Assembly (NCBI GenBank): GCA_013350335.1
Contig: CM023535.1
Coordinates: 33,698,991-33,762,990, forward strand
Length of the DNA stretch: 64,000 bases
Source: Chimonanthus salicifolius
Lineage: Eukaryota; Streptophyta; Magnoliopsida; Laurales; Calycanthaceae
Reading direction: 5' to 3'
The position numbers and the translations under genes were made by a program. The notes beneath the pieces were generated by a model. It was not told where the DNA came from. It did no database searches and saw only the letters and a list, made by a program, of their open reading frames with translations. Below are positions 35,401 to 48,000 of this stretch, in pieces (positions within the stretch are counted from its first letter, which is position 1; the number at the start of each line of letters is the position of its first letter).

Positions 35401-36947
35401 TATCACATGCATTAGTGGCATGTTTGATCAGGACAGAATGGGAGATGTTGAATACCATTTGAGAGTTCAATCTATATATCAGTAACCATGGGAGTATGTA
35501 CAATTTGATCATACAGTCCAACATGGTCTCTCAGATTGAACAGGAACAACGAATAGATCCGGAAATGGAGGAGATATGGGCCAAGATGTCTACTGGCGAG
35601 GTTCTACCGGAATGGGAGTTACGACCAGGACAGGGTCTTGTATTCCGAGGTAGGATATATGTACCTAAGAGCTGCAGAAAAGAGTTACTGATTGAGGCAC
35701 ACCAAAACAAGCTCTCCATTCATCCGGGCAGCACCAAGATGTATCATGACCTGAAGAGACATTACTGGTGGCATGGACTCAAGAAAGATGTAGCAGAATT
35801 TGTTGCCCACTGCTTAACTTGTCAGCAGGTTAAGACGGAACATCAGAAGCCACCAAGATTACTCAAAGCCTTACCTGTGTCGGAGTGGAAATGGGAACAC
35901 ATTTCCATAGATTTTGTGACAGGGTTGCCAAGGTCATCAAAGGGCAACAATGCTATATGGGTTGTGGTAGACCGATTGACTAAGTCTGCACACTTTATTC
36001 CCAATAGAATGACAGATTCATCTGAGACCTTGGGTCGAAGGTATATCAAGGATATCATTAGGCTATATGGTATTCCCCTGACTATTTTGTCCGATAAAGA
36101 TGGCCGATTCACCGGCAAAGTGTGGCAGAGCATGCAGTTGGCCATGGGAACAGATCTACTGACTAGCACAGCATTCCATCCACAGTCTGATGGGCAATCT
36201 GAGAGGACAATACAGACATTGGAAGATATGCTGAGAGCATGTATGCTAGATTTCAAGGGTGGATGGGAGGATCACTTGCCACTGGTAGAGTTTTCATACA
36301 ACAACAGTTACCAGGCAAGCCTCTAGATGGCTCCAATCGAGGCTTTATATGGTAGACCTTGTAGGTCACCAGTGTGCTGGACAGAGGCCGGTGAGCCTGC
36401 ACTGATTGGACATGAGTTAGTCGCGGAGACTACAGCACAGATTCAGTTGATACAGCAGCACCTACTTGCTGCACAGAGTCGTCAAAAGAGTTATGCTAAC
36501 AAGAGGAGGATGTTCCTTGAATTTGAGGTGGGGGATATGGTGTTCTTGAAAGTCTCACCACGAAAGGGACACATGAGATTTGGAAAGAAGGGGAAACTGT
36601 CGCCTAGATATGTGGGACCGTTTTCAATCATAAGGAGGATGGGGGAGGTGGCTTATCAATTAGCACTTCCTTCACAGTTGTCAACTTTACACGATGTGTT
36701 TCATATATCTATGTTGAAGAAGTACAATCCCGATCATTCACATGTGCTGAATGTACAAGACATAGAGGTGCAAAGCGATATGACATACATCGAGAAACTT
36801 GTCCGAGTGGTGGAGACAGAACAAAGGGTATTACGAAACCGAGCGATTCAGTTCATCAAGGTGATATGGGATTGACATGGTAATGAGGAAGCCACTTGGG
36901 AACTAGAATCGGAAATGAGAACAGCTCACCTTGAGTTATTTATGTAA
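32496..36947 (+). pseudogene. Element C gag-pol, inactivated by frameshifts and nonsense mutations
   Basis: Begins MPPRRRRRTRQ at 32496 and ends LELFM-TAA. Same domain order as element A: Gag core, CCHC knuckle CFHCDQPGHFKREC, protease [13 protein letters not shown] with FIDDILVYS, RNase H, integrase HHCC and DDE, chromodomain-like tail. Lesions: 2-bp AG gain near 32790; 1-bp loss in a T-run near 33943; TGA at 34681; 1-bp loss in an A-run near 34849; TAG at 35307; TGA at 35470; TAG at 36324; TGA at 36873. RNase H also lacks its first catalytic aspartate (CAAS where A has CDAS), and RT has MSEYHQ for MSGYHQ. Every nonsense codon is explained by C-to-T (CGA to TGA, CAG to TAG), typical of methylated transposon DNA. 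Segments open between lesions: 32804-34009, 33919-34683, 34830-35309, 35496-36326, 36327-36875. Confidence 0.95.
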
Positions 36948-36992
36948 ATTGTTTGAAACCCTACTTCGCTCGATTTTCGGGACGAAAATTTC

Positions 36993-37008
36993 AAAAAGAG
37001 GGTTGTAT
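36993..37008 (+). other. Element C polypurine tract
   Basis: AAAAAGAGGGTTGTAT directly before the 3' LTR start TGTAATACCCC. Confidence 0.88.
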
Positions 37009-37442
37009 TGTAATACCCCAGATTTTCAAGTTATCAATATATAGGAAATTTGCCCATTTAATTTGTGAATTAATTGATATGGACTCTAGATGGGTAAGGT
37101 GTTGGGTCAATTGCCCAATTAAGACCCAATGGATTGTGGATATGGTTTCAATTGAAATAAATGGGTAAGATGTATTCAATTGGGTCAAGATTGTTAATTG
37201 GGTCAAAATTTGTTAATTGGGTCAAAATGCCCAATTGGGACCCAATGGGTCGTGGTTGACTTGGTTGACCACCAAGTGAGTTCAAGTTTAAATTAAGTGG
37301 GGTTGAATTAAATTGGAAATGGAATCAAGGGATTGAGTTGATTTCAAATGAGTTAAATTAAAGTGGTGAGTTGAATTAAAGAGTGAGTGAAGTGTAAAGA
37401 TGAAGGGTTGTTGTTTCAAAAACCAAACCAAGGATTACACGT

Positions 37443-37700
37443 TGGAAGTGTGGGAGTTTCATCTCATGGATGAAACCCCCAAAATGGATCATGAATGGGA
37501 AAGTGACCGTTTGGTGTTGTTACACAATCCAAGCCAAGGCACACCGTTGGGCACATGGGAGTTTCACCCCATGGATGAAACCCCCAAATGGGCCATTAAT
37601 GGAGAGGTGGCGGTTTGTGTTGTTACACAAGCCAAGCCAAGGCACACCGTTGGGTACATGGGAGTTTCAACCCATGGATGAAACCCCCAAATGGGCCATG
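37443..37700 (+). repeat. Tandem repeat of about 107-110 bp with GTTTCATC/GATGAAAC hairpins
   Basis: Two full and one partial unit starting near 37450, 37557 and 37668. Each opens with GGGAGTTTCA then CATGGATGAAACCCCC (a stem-loop) and contains GTTGTTACACAA and CAAGGCACACCGTTGGG. Single copies of a similar GGGGGTTTCATC/ATGAAACACCCC hairpin occur in the A LTRs (about 4959-4990) and in S1 and S2. Confidence 0.88.
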
Positions 37701-38652
37701 TTGTATGGCCGAACCCCATGAAAAGACATTGGTTATATTTTAATGGATTTGAAGAATGAAAATCATAGATGTATGTGTATGATTTTTAAAGGTTTAACAA
37801 AGGTTTAAATGGATGGATGTATGGGAACCATCAAAGAATCAATCATAGATGTGTAATATGTTTTAATGGAAATAAGGAACCATAGGGTTCGGCCATGTTG
37901 TATGGCCGAACCCCATGGAGAGACAATGATGGATAGTGTTGTTAGATTTAATTGATTTTGAATATGTTAATGAGGATAAAAAAGGATGAACCTAAGGGTA
38001 TGATTAAACCCTCCCATGGAGGGTCTTGTTTATGAACTTGAGATGGTGAATTATTTAATGGAGAACATGGAAACAAAGGACCATGGGTTCGGCCATGTGA
38101 ATGGCCGAACCCCATGAAGCATTTTAATGGGCCAGTTGGAGATTTAAGCATAATTAGAAATGATGGCCAAAGGGGTGAAATTAAAGGACCATGGGTTCGG
38201 CCATGGTGTATGGCCGAACCCCATGGATTGTGTTGTTGGAATATAAGTTGGTATAAAGGATTTAATGTATGATTAAATATGGTGAAAATTGAAGGACCAT
38301 GGGTTCGGCCATGGTGTATGGCCGAACCCCATGGATTGTGTTATGGCATTTAATTTGAAAGATCAAAGGACTAAGGGCACAAAACCAAGGTAGTGAGGTT
38401 CGGCCATGTTGTATGGCCAAACCCCACAAAGGAATTTTTATGGACTTAGGGTTTTATGTATGATTAGATTAATGAATTAAAGGTGATATGATCTTGGACT
38501 TAAGTTAAAGGAACAAAGGACTCAAAAGAGGGACTAAAAACCAAGTGGGTGAGGTTCGGCCATGTTGTATGGCCAAACCCCACCAAGACATGTTTATGGA
38601 CTTGGACATTATTGTAAATAAAATGGGACATGGGATTGATTTGGTTGGCATG

Positions 38653-38660
38653 TTATAAGG
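38653..38660 (+). promoter_or_regulatory. TATA-like box of the element C 3' LTR
   Basis: TTATAAGG at the position aligned to the S1 TATA box, followed by the GGTGTACGATCG block. Confidence 0.45.
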
Positions 38661-39711
38661 TAACGAGACTTCACAAGGGGTGTACGATCGTGAACGGTTT
38701 CCAGACGAAAGCACAAGGACACTTTAGTGATCTTTGGTAGGATTCTACCTCTTTGAAACCATGGGTTATGTATGATATTTTAATTCTTATTTTGATGGTT
38801 TATGTTGTAAAAATAATATGTTCAAACATGTAGTTTTAATGCTATGATTATACTATTACATAACATGTGGACATATACATCTCATGCATGGCATGGGAGG
38901 GATGTTTGTAACCGGAGGCCACGCTCCGTCGGGGCATCCGTAAGGCATTCATGGGAAGACCTTGATGTGCATTATCCATCAAGAAAGATTCGGAGAACAC
39001 ACTCCGTCGGGGCGTTCGTAAGGCAACTGTGCGGATATCTTGATGAGGAGAATTCCATCAAGAGGATATATGTAATTGTGATAGGTGGGACTCATTGCAT
39101 TTGACACCATGGCATGGCATTGTTTTACATGGATTTTGTATTATGATATCTATATGTTTTATGTACTAACCATGTGTTAGCCCTACTTGGAAACCTTCTG
39201 AGCACGTTGTCTAACACCCTACTTCTACCCTAGTGGATGACGCAGGAAATGAAGGGAACGATGAACGTGATGGGAGTCAAGCATAGGAGCTTAGATGTGT
39301 TTTAATTTATATTTTGATTAAGTTACTCATGGACTTGTAATTTGAGTAGCTAGCATTTGGGTATGTAATAACTTAGATAATTTGCTATGGTTTGAATGTT
39401 TTATTTGGATAATTAAGTTATGATAATTATGGTTAAGCGACGAACTAATTTGCTATCTAAAATGGAGTATAACTAGGTTCTATTATAATTCCATAGTTAG
39501 ATTTTAATCCGCTTGTATAACATATTGCATGTGAACCATATTCGTGGGCTTAGTCCATGCACACATATGGTTGGCCAGTTAAGGGTCGGGTTTTAGAAGC
39601 TCGAACTTAGCTCGCGTCGTGACGCCCGCTCTCTATCACTCTTTTTTTATTTAAAAAAAAAAAATAGACTCTGATTTTCAGAAAGCGAGTGAAAAAGGGA
39701 GAGGCGTTACA

Positions 39712-40324
39712 AATCTTGTAAATGGGTAAGTTAGGTTGTGCAAATAAAAATGGTGATGAGGAAGATTATGACATGCATGGTTAAATATGAGAAATGATCA
39801 AAGAACATGCTTCGGCCCTTGCATGGCCGAACCCTAATCTTGATATGTATAAGGATCATTGAGGATAAAAAGGGATTGGATGAGGTTCGGCCATGATGTA
39901 TGGCCAAACCCCATCAAATGATCTAATCATGGATATGTAATTTTTAAGAGGAAATGAAGAACCATAGGGTTCGGCCATGTTGTATGGCCGAACCCCATGG
40001 AAGAAGGTTGATGATTTTAAATGGGTTCTAAATGATGAAAATGATGGAAGGATGTTTATGGATTTTAACACATTTTTCATGATGGACCATGGCTAACAAG
40101 CTAAGAAATAAATGGAGATGAAGAATCATGGGTTTGGCCATGTTGTGTGGCCGAACCCCATGGATCATTTTGTGGGATCTAAGTATGTGTAAATGAACTA
40201 AGTGATTAACTATGAAAAGATCGCTAAGATGAGAGATGATAAAAAAAAATAAAGAACCATGGGTTCGGCCATGTTGTATGGCCGAACCCCATGAGGGACT
40301 TTTCATGGACCTAAGTGTATGATT
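39712..40324 (+). repeat. LTR H, first segment (plus-oriented)
   Basis: LTR-type sequence right after element C, with palindromes GGTTCGGCCATG...ATGGCC at about 39893, 39967, 40133 and 40262. Interrupted at 40325 by solo LTR G and continuing at 43891. Its left boundary is simply the end of element C; whether C inserted into H or H is truncated there is not decidable. Confidence 0.65.
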
Positions 40325-41849
40325 TGTAACACCCCAGTTTCTCAATGAAGTGGAAAATTACCAAAATGCCCCTGAGTTGTTAAATTAATTATTTTGTGAT
40401 GTTAAGTAAGGAAATAGTGGGGCCCATTGCTCAAAAATAAAATCATATGAGCACATTATGAATGATAAGTTTGATTGGTTGGGTAATTTACATCGATTGG
40501 GTCAAAAATGATTAAATGGGTCAAAAGGCCCAAATGGGACCCATCGGGTCTTATTGGATTATTTGACAGCTATGTAAACTTAAATTAAATGGGGTTAAGC
40601 CTATTTGATTGGAAATCAAGTGGAGAAGAAATGGGTAGGCTTGATCCATATGTGAAAACCACTTACAAATGACCAAAATACCATAATTGGGTCATGGAGA
40701 CAAAAACGGGTCAAGGAGCTAAAAGTGGACCCAACGGGTCGAGTTGACTATTGTTGACCGTGTGAACCCTCAAGGGAGCTAAAAAAACGAGTCAAATCAG
40801 TTGAATGGGACTGAGGTGAGTTGGAATTAAATCAAGTTATGAGTCAACTCATGTGCATTAAATGAAATGCATTAAGTACGTGAGTTGGGTGAGTTGAGAT
40901 GGAAATTTAAATGATCTTGAGTTGAGTGAGTCAAAAGGGAAATTGAAGGGGCTGTAAATCAGTGAGTCTAATGGGAATTGGAAGAGGTTGGCTGGTCTCA
41001 AACCAACCAAAACAAGTCCCACACGTTGGGGACTTGTTTTGGTGAGTTCCATGATGAATATTCAATGTAAATACATGGGTTTGAGGTGAGTTGCTTGGGA
41101 AGCTGCATGGCTGCATGGGTAGCTGCCAAGGGGTGCCTTGGATGGCACCCAATGCCCACCGTTTTGTGCAAGAAGTTATGAGGGAATTGAGAGGTTTTGG
41201 GGGCTGAATTACAAAAACAAAAAGCACCCATGGTTGGCCGATTTTAATCATTGTGAAAGCCTTACAATCCCATCTCTTTCTCCCTCTCTCCAATTGGTGT
41301 TCTCGGCTGGAATAGCAGAGGCTTTTGGTACCAAATATTCAAGCATACAACCAGCAAGGAGTTAAGGAAACAAGGACTAAAAGTCAAGAGCAAAAGGCAA
41401 AGGAAAGTGGTAAGTTTTTCCATTGATTTATGTTTAATAAAATGGGAAAAATAAGACATGATTCGGCCATGTGATGGTCAAATCTATCAAGGGTTAAAGT
41501 ATGATTCTTTTATGCCCAATTAGATGGAAAACATGGACATAGGGTTCGGCCACTTTGGATGGCCGAACCCCATGAAATATTATGGTTAATCTTGATGGTT
41601 TTGTAAGATTTAAACCATGCAAGTATAGGACTGATTTTGGAGGTTTAAGATACATACTTTGGAAAGATTGAAAGCATGGATTTGAATGTCATAATTTGGC
41701 CATGCTATGGCCGAATTTGTCAAGGGTCTAAACCATGTAAGAGATGGCTTGGATTTCATGTTTTGAAACATGAAAACCATGGATTTTGTGGACTGTTTTT
41801 GATAGTTTTTGGAAATTAAAACCCTATGAAAATGGGCTAATTTTTGGAT

Positions 41850-42390
41850 GGTTTCTTTGAAAGTTAAAATCTGATTTTAATATACTGTTATTACATGATT
41901 ATCTGAGGTTTAAAAACAGTAAACATAACCATTGGGTTCGGCCACCATGGAGGGCCGAACCCCATGCAAAAGAATGTTGGTTTTCATGTAAACCATAGAC
42001 TTTTTATGGACTGTTTTGGATGGTTTCTTTGAGAGTTAAAACCTGATATTAATATACTGTTTATACATGATTATCTGAGGTTTAAAAACAGTAAACATAA
42101 CCATTGGGTTCGGCCACCATGGAGGGCCGAACCCCATGTAAAAGAATGTTGGTTTCATGTTGGAAAAACATGTAAACCATAGACTTTTTATGGACTGTTT
42201 TTGTATGGTTTTTGAAAGTTAAAACCTGATATTAATATACTGTTTATACATGATTATTGGAGGTTTAAAAACAGTAAGAATGACCATTGGGTTCGGCCAC
42301 CATGGAGGGCCGAACCCCATATAAAAGAGGGTTGGTTTTCATGTTGGAAAACATGGAAACCATAGACCTTTGTGGACTGTTTTTGGGAGA
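41850..42390 (+). repeat. About 175-bp tandem repeat carrying the TTCGGCC palindrome (three copies)
   Basis: GGGTTCGGCCACC...GAGGGCCGAACCCC recurs at 41934, 42106 and 42289 (172 and 183 bp apart) within larger repeats that also share AAACCTGAT, ATATACTGTT, GAGGTTTAAAAACAGTAA and GACTTTTTATGGACTGTTTT. It shows directly how the palindrome array grows, by duplication of the palindrome with its flanks. Confidence 0.9.
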
Positions 42391-43035
42391 TTTTTATGTG
42401 ATAAGGTTACTGATTTTGGGTTGGCCATGGGATGGCTAAACCATGGGTTTAATATGGCTAAGGGGTAGAGCCAATTAGTGTTTAAACAAAGGACATCATT
42501 GAGCAAAGAACCATAAGGGTTTGGCCATGAGTATGGACTGTTTTCATGGGCCATTTTATGGATGTATGTGTGATTAAAAATGGAATTATGCTTGCTGTTT
42601 TGGTCGTCCAAAACATGACTGAACCATGTTAAGGTTACGGTTAAGGTTGTAGAGTTTAATCAAGGTATTGGTGGCAATGGCATGTTTGTAAATAAGGGTC
42701 ACAACCATGAGTTGGTATTTGTGGACTTAGACTTAAAAATGGGAATCAAATAAAAAAAAGGGATTAAAGTTGGTCCATGATTTATGTGAATAAGGTGACA
42801 GATCTCTGTGATGGTGCACGACTGTGAGCGGTGACCGGATAAAGCCTAAGAAAGAACGGACGCTGAAGTGATTCTTCAGTAGGTTTCCTACCTACTTGTA
42901 ACCACGGTTTTTACCCAGTTTTTGTTAGGATACTCTTGTTTTAATATATGTGATTCAAATGATATTTATGCATTAACAAATGGCATACAGGCATTGGTAT
43001 CTCATGCATAGTCATGGGATAATGAATGAAGTTCT

Positions 43036-43300
43036 ACAGTGATGGCTACAAATGTACATGATGGGGGTTGCTCATTGCATGTACATATTTTATAGAAGAG
43101 ATGAAAGTGTGTTTTAATTTACCTTGTCGGTGCAAGGCACGTCAAGCGATGGCTACAAATGTACATGATGGGGGTTGCCCATTGCATGCACATAGAAGAG
43201 ATGAAAGTGTGTTGTAATTTACCTTGTCGGTGCAAGGCACGTCAAGTGATGGCTATGAAAGTACATAATGGGGGATGCCCATTGCATGTGCATATTTCAT
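43036..43300 (+). repeat. Minisatellite of about 100 bp in LTR G
   Basis: Three units beginning GTGATGGCTA near 43040, 43147 and 43245, with ATGATGGGGGTTGC and the hairpin-like CCTTGTCGGTGCAAGG then CACGTCAAG. LTR E has two related units at 53495-53665. Confidence 0.88.
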
Positions 43301-43890
43301 AGCATTATTTTAACTGTTTTTAATGATCATGTATTATGATATATATGCATGTTTTATATGCTGACATGTGGTAGCCCTGATTCGGGAACCTACTGGGCAC
43401 GTTGATCTAACGCCCTAATTCTATCCTCAGAGGAGATTGCAGGTACAAGCAAAGGGAAAGGAAAGGTCGTTGATCGGGAGGGGAGCCAAGCCTAAGTGCT
43501 TGAATGATGGATTGGATTACTTTATATTACTGTTATTTGAATACTTTTGTTGGACATGTAATAATTCACTACTTGCTATGGTTTGATTAGGTCGATAACA
43601 TTTGGATGGTTGATCTATGTTAAATAATGTTTAAGACTGTTACTTGCTATCTGGTCTTTCTATTCCGCAATTAATCTAGGTTATTCTGCATGTTGATGTT
43701 AGTTCCATGTGTGATTCGTAATCATGGTCTAGTCCATGTACACATGGGTGGCCAGTTAAGGTTCAGACTTGGGTAGTTTGAACTTAACTCGCGTCGTGAC
43801 GTCGCCCGCTCTCTTTCGATGTTTTATTATAACTTAAAAAAAAAAAATTAGACTCTGAAATTCTCGGAGAGGGCGGAGCGTTACATGATT

Positions 43891-44101
43891 GAACCCCATG
43901 GAGGATATTTTATGGACCTAAGTTGTTTAGAAAGTTAGATGATTAACAAGGTAATGTAGGATTGGTTAAAAATAAGCAAGGACCAAAGGAAAGGGGGGGT
44001 CAAAACCAAAACGGGTGAGGTTCGGCCATGTTGTATGGCCAAACCCCACCAATGCATTTTTGTGGACTTAAAACAATTTCAACCCTAAGTTATGGCCGAA
44101 A
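43891..44101 (+). repeat. LTR H, second segment
   Basis: Continues H between solo LTRs G and F; opens GAACCCCATGGAGG (the right arm of a palindrome cut by the G insertion) and has a palindrome at about 44020. Ends GGCCGAAA, itself cut inside a GGCCGAACCCC arm by the F insertion. Confidence 0.75.
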
Positions 44102-44756
44102 TGTAACGCCCGCCCATTTTCACCCGATAATCAGAGTCTATTTTTTTTTTTTTTAATAAGAGTGATAAAGGGCGCGGACGTCACGACGCGAGTTAAGTCC
44201 GAGCTTCTAAAGCCCGACCCTTAAATGGCCAACCCTACGTGTGCGCGGAACTAAGTCCACGAGGAACGGTTCACACGTAGACGAAAGCTCGAGGAATATT
44301 ATACTAAGTGCGGAAATTATAATAGACTCTAACCTACAATTTTAAATAGTAGGGAAGATACATCATTAAATTACTAAAATACCTCAAAATCACAATGTCT
44401 AAAATAAAATCCAAAATATAGTAAGAAATCTAAAATTATTACAATCCAACAAGTGAAGCTACTCAAATTACATTTTTCCAAAATAAACTAAGTAAACTAA
44501 GTAGCTCGCTTCCCCAAGCTCCTAAGCTTGGCTCCCGTCTCGTCCTTCGTTTCCGCCATCTCCTGTGTCATCAGCTAGGGTAGAAGTAGGGCGTTAGACA
44601 ACGCGCCCAGTAGGACTCCGAGTAGGGCTAACACATGGATTAGTGATAACAAAGCATATAGATAATATTATAACGAAAAACCATAAAATGAATGCTATGC
44701 CATGGGTGTCTGTGTTATGAATCCCACCCATCATCCTTACTATCATGATGCCATAT

Positions 44757-45030
44757 CCCCCTTGACGGAAAAACCTCGTCAAGATATAAACAGTCACAAA
44801 TCATCCCCCTTGACGGCAAAACCTCGTCAAGATATAAACAATCACAAATCATCCCCCCTTGATGGCAAAAACCTCGTCAAGATATAAACAATCACAAATC
44901 ATCCCCCTTGACGGCAAAAACCTCGTCAAGATATAAACAATCACAAATCATCCCCCTTGACGGCAAAAACCTCGTCAAGATATAAACAATCACAAATCAT
45001 CCCCCTTGACAGCAAGCCCTCGTCAAGGTG
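44757..45030. repeat. Six-copy, about 48-bp hairpin minisatellite in LTR F
   Basis: Units CCCCCTTGACGGCAAAA then CCTCGTCAAGATATAAAC separated by AATCACAAATCAT. Each unit contains the stem CTTGACG / CGTCAAG. LTR D has only two units (49565-49645), so copy number changes quickly between family members. Regular repeats with palindromes, but no spacers of differing sequence, so not a CRISPR. Confidence 0.92.
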
Positions 45031-48000
45031 TCCCCATGTTTTCTTCTCGGTCGCCCCGACGGAGCATGGACTCCGGTTTCATTTCATCCTTCCCATGCCA
45101 TATGCCTCCCATGTCATGCATGAGATGTAGATGTCATATGCCATGTAATATATATAATCCATAGTCTTAATATAGAATTCATAACTTAGCATATAATTCA
45201 TAGCCTTGCATTATGCCATATAAAATACATAAATCATGATCTTGAAAACTCATCATAAAACAAACCATATAATTTCCAAAATAAATCAAAGAAACCATCA
45301 CACAATCCATGGCTTACAAAAAGGTAGGAATCCTACCGAATACCGACTAGCGTCACTTTATGTTTCCGTCCGATAATCCGGTCACCGATACGCGCACCGC
45401 TTGCGATATCCAATACCTTATTATACATCATCAATTAGACTCACGTTTTAATCATTTAAGTCCATTACTCATACCTTAGCGGGGTTCGGCCATACACCAT
45501 GGCCGAACCTCACTAACTAGGTTTGTGGGTCCCATTTAATCCATTAATTATTTTAATTACATGAGTCTAGAAACCAGCCACCCTAGGCTTTATTTAACCA
45601 TACACAAGGTCATCTTTAAAACACCTAAGTCCATGATTAATCTCCATGGGATTCTTGAATTTGGCCATTATTTACGATTTTGCCACTACTCCTCCATGGT
45701 TAGGTTCTCATTTCATTTCTCCATTCTTAGGCCCATAATTGATCCATAATCTTGGATCCATTAATGACTCACCAATCATAAGATACAACCATTAAAAATC
45801 AGTCACTATCTTAACCTAATTCCCATTAATTAAAGCATATTCATAGACCTTAATCTTAGCCTATCCATTGGTTCACAAAATGGGTCCATTGATGTCTCAT
45901 TAACCATGACATAGCAACACTAGAAATCAGCCATTGAATTAACTTAATCTCCATTCATTTAAACACATACATAACCCCATACTTAGCCCATTAAGTGGCT
46001 CACAAAAATGGGTCATGGGTTCGGCCATACACCATGGCCGAACCCATGATGTTAATTTCCTTATTTCTCTTGAATCTTTTCCCACATTTTTTATCCACAT
46101 CCTAGATCCCTTAATGCCTTACCACTTCATGTCATAGGATCTTTAAAATCAGCCCCTTTAATTAACATTAGGCTCACTTTCTTGTGTCCATCAAAACTAC
46201 CAACATTCCCCATTATTTTTCCCTATTTACATATCCATTAAAATTATGAATACATTGCCATAGGGTTCATCATTCATTGGTGACATTTAAGACCATAAAA
46301 CATTAACCTTCATCCATGGATTCCTTCATTTAAAAACCCCTTTCAAAATTACTATCATTCTTTCATTTAAAACTTTAAAAATCATTAACCACTTAACATA
46401 GCCTCCATTCTCTAACCCCATTAAAATTCTAACACCATCACCATAAGTTCATGGTCCATCATTCATTCATGCCTTTTAAGGCCACAAAAATCATTCACAT
46501 CTTCCATGAATTTCATCATAAAAGCCCCTTTAAAAATTACCCACATTTAATCATTAAAATCTTAAAACCCTAAATCATCCTCCATGGTTTTGACCTTAAA
46601 AACCCCATTCCAATTTACTTAATTACTCACCATGATTCCTTCCAAAAATTCCATACATCCATTGCTTAAATAATTTAATTACATAATTGTAACACCCTAA
46701 TTTCTCAATGAAGTGGAAAATTACGAAAATGCCCCTGAGTTATTAAATTAATTATTTTGTGATGATAAGTAAGGAAATAGTGGGGCCCATTGCTCAAATT
46801 AAAATCATATGAGCACATTATGAATGTTAAGTTTGATTGGTTGGGTAATTTACATCAATTGGGTCAAAAATGACTAAATGGGTCAAAAGGCCCAAATGGG
46901 ACCCATCGGGTCGTACTGGATTATTTGACCGTTTTGTGAACTTAAATTAAATGAGGTCAAGCTAATCTGATAGGAAATTAGCTATAACAAAACTGGGTAA
47001 GCCTGACCCATATGTAAAAATCAATTGCAAATGACCAAAATACCATAATTGGGTCATGGAGTCAAAAACGGGTCAAGGAGCTAAAAGTGGACCCAACGGG
47101 TCGAGTTGACTATGGTTGACCATGTGGACCCTCAAGGGAGCTAAAACACGAGTTAAATCAGTTGAGTGGGGCTGAAGTGAGTTTGAATTAAATCAAGTAG
47201 TGAGTCAACACATGTGCATTAAATGAAATGCATTAAGTATGTGAGTTGGGTGAGTTGAGATGGAAATCTAAATGGCCTTGAGTTCAAGTGAGTCAAAAGG
47301 GAAATTGAAGGGGCTGTAAAATCAGTGAGTTGAGTGGAAATTTGAAGAGGTTGGCTGGTCTCAAACCAACCAAAACAAGTCCCACACGTTGGGGACTTGT
47401 TTTGGTAAGTTCCATGTTGAATGATAAATGCAAATGATGGGTTTGAGATGAGTTACATGGAAATCTGAATGGCTGCATCGGTAGGTGCCAAGGGGTGCCT
47501 TGGATGGCACCCAATGCCCATCGATTTTGTTAAGAAGTTATGAGGGAATTGAGAGGTCATGGTGGCTGAAATACAAAGCAATGAACCCCAAGGTTAGCCG
47601 ATTTTTATCATTGCAATCCCAAGTTTTTCCCATCTCTTTCTCCCACTCTCCAATTCGTGTTCTTGGCTGGAGCAGCAAAGGTTTTTGGCACCAGTTATTC
47701 AAGCTTAAACCAGCAAGGAATTAAGCAAGAAAGGAAGAAATAAAAGGAAGAAGGCAAGGAGCAAAGGCAATAGGAAGAGCTTGGAATTTGGTAAGTGTTT
47801 CATGGACTTTTGGATTAATAAAATGGGTGTGTATTGGGCCATGGTTATGGCTGAATATACCAAGGTTTTAACCTTTATTAATGGAGGTCTAGAAATGGTA
47901 AAGATGACCATTGGGTTCGGCCACCATGAAGGGCCGAACCCCATGTGAAAGATTGCTTGGTTTTCATGTTTTGGAAACATGAAAACCATGGGTTTTATGG

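Larger units (their letters stand above)
31339..39711 (+). mobile_element. Element C: 5'-truncated, inactive Tekay/Del-type chromovirus
   Basis: Plus-oriented: truncated 5' LTR 31339-32089, PBS 32091-32103, gag-pol 32496-36947, polypurine tract 36993-37008, 3' LTR 37009-39711. The 5' LTR lacks about its first 1955 bp compared with the 3' LTR. The shared LTR portion differs by several percent, mostly transitions, so C is much older than A. No target-site duplication can be tested because the left end is missing. Confidence 0.93.
37009..39711 (+). repeat. Element C 3' LTR
   Basis: 2703 bp from TGTAATACCCCAG to GAGAGGCGTTACA. Contains a tandem repeat 37443-37700, seven TTCGGCCAT palindromes (about 37697, 37887, 38092, 38195, 38302, 38398, 38553), a TATA-like TTATAAGG at 38653-38660, a tandem block 38911-39065 of the TCCGTCGGGGCGT type, the conserved GTTGTCTAAC hairpin (decayed, GAGCAC) near 39210, and the CTCGCGTCGTGACG block near 39612. 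Open frames 37400-38151 and 38505-39104 come from these repeats. Confidence 0.93.
40325..43885 (+). mobile_element. Solo LTR G
   Basis: 3561 bp from TGTAACACCCCAG to GGGCGGAGCGTTACA, flanked by perfect TGATT duplications (40320-40324, 43886-43890). No internal region. Same family as LTR E (both begin with TTTCTCAATGAAGTGG after the terminal motif). Carries tandem-duplicated palindromes 41850-42390, a three-copy minisatellite 43036-43300 and the conserved end block CTCGCGTCGTGACG near 43785. It sits in LTR H. Open frames 40858-42611 are incidental. Confidence 0.93.

Noticed and set aside
44757..45010. CRISPR-like regular repeats
   Set aside because: The intervening bases are the same in every unit, no cas genes exist, and the setting is a plant LTR; it is a minisatellite.
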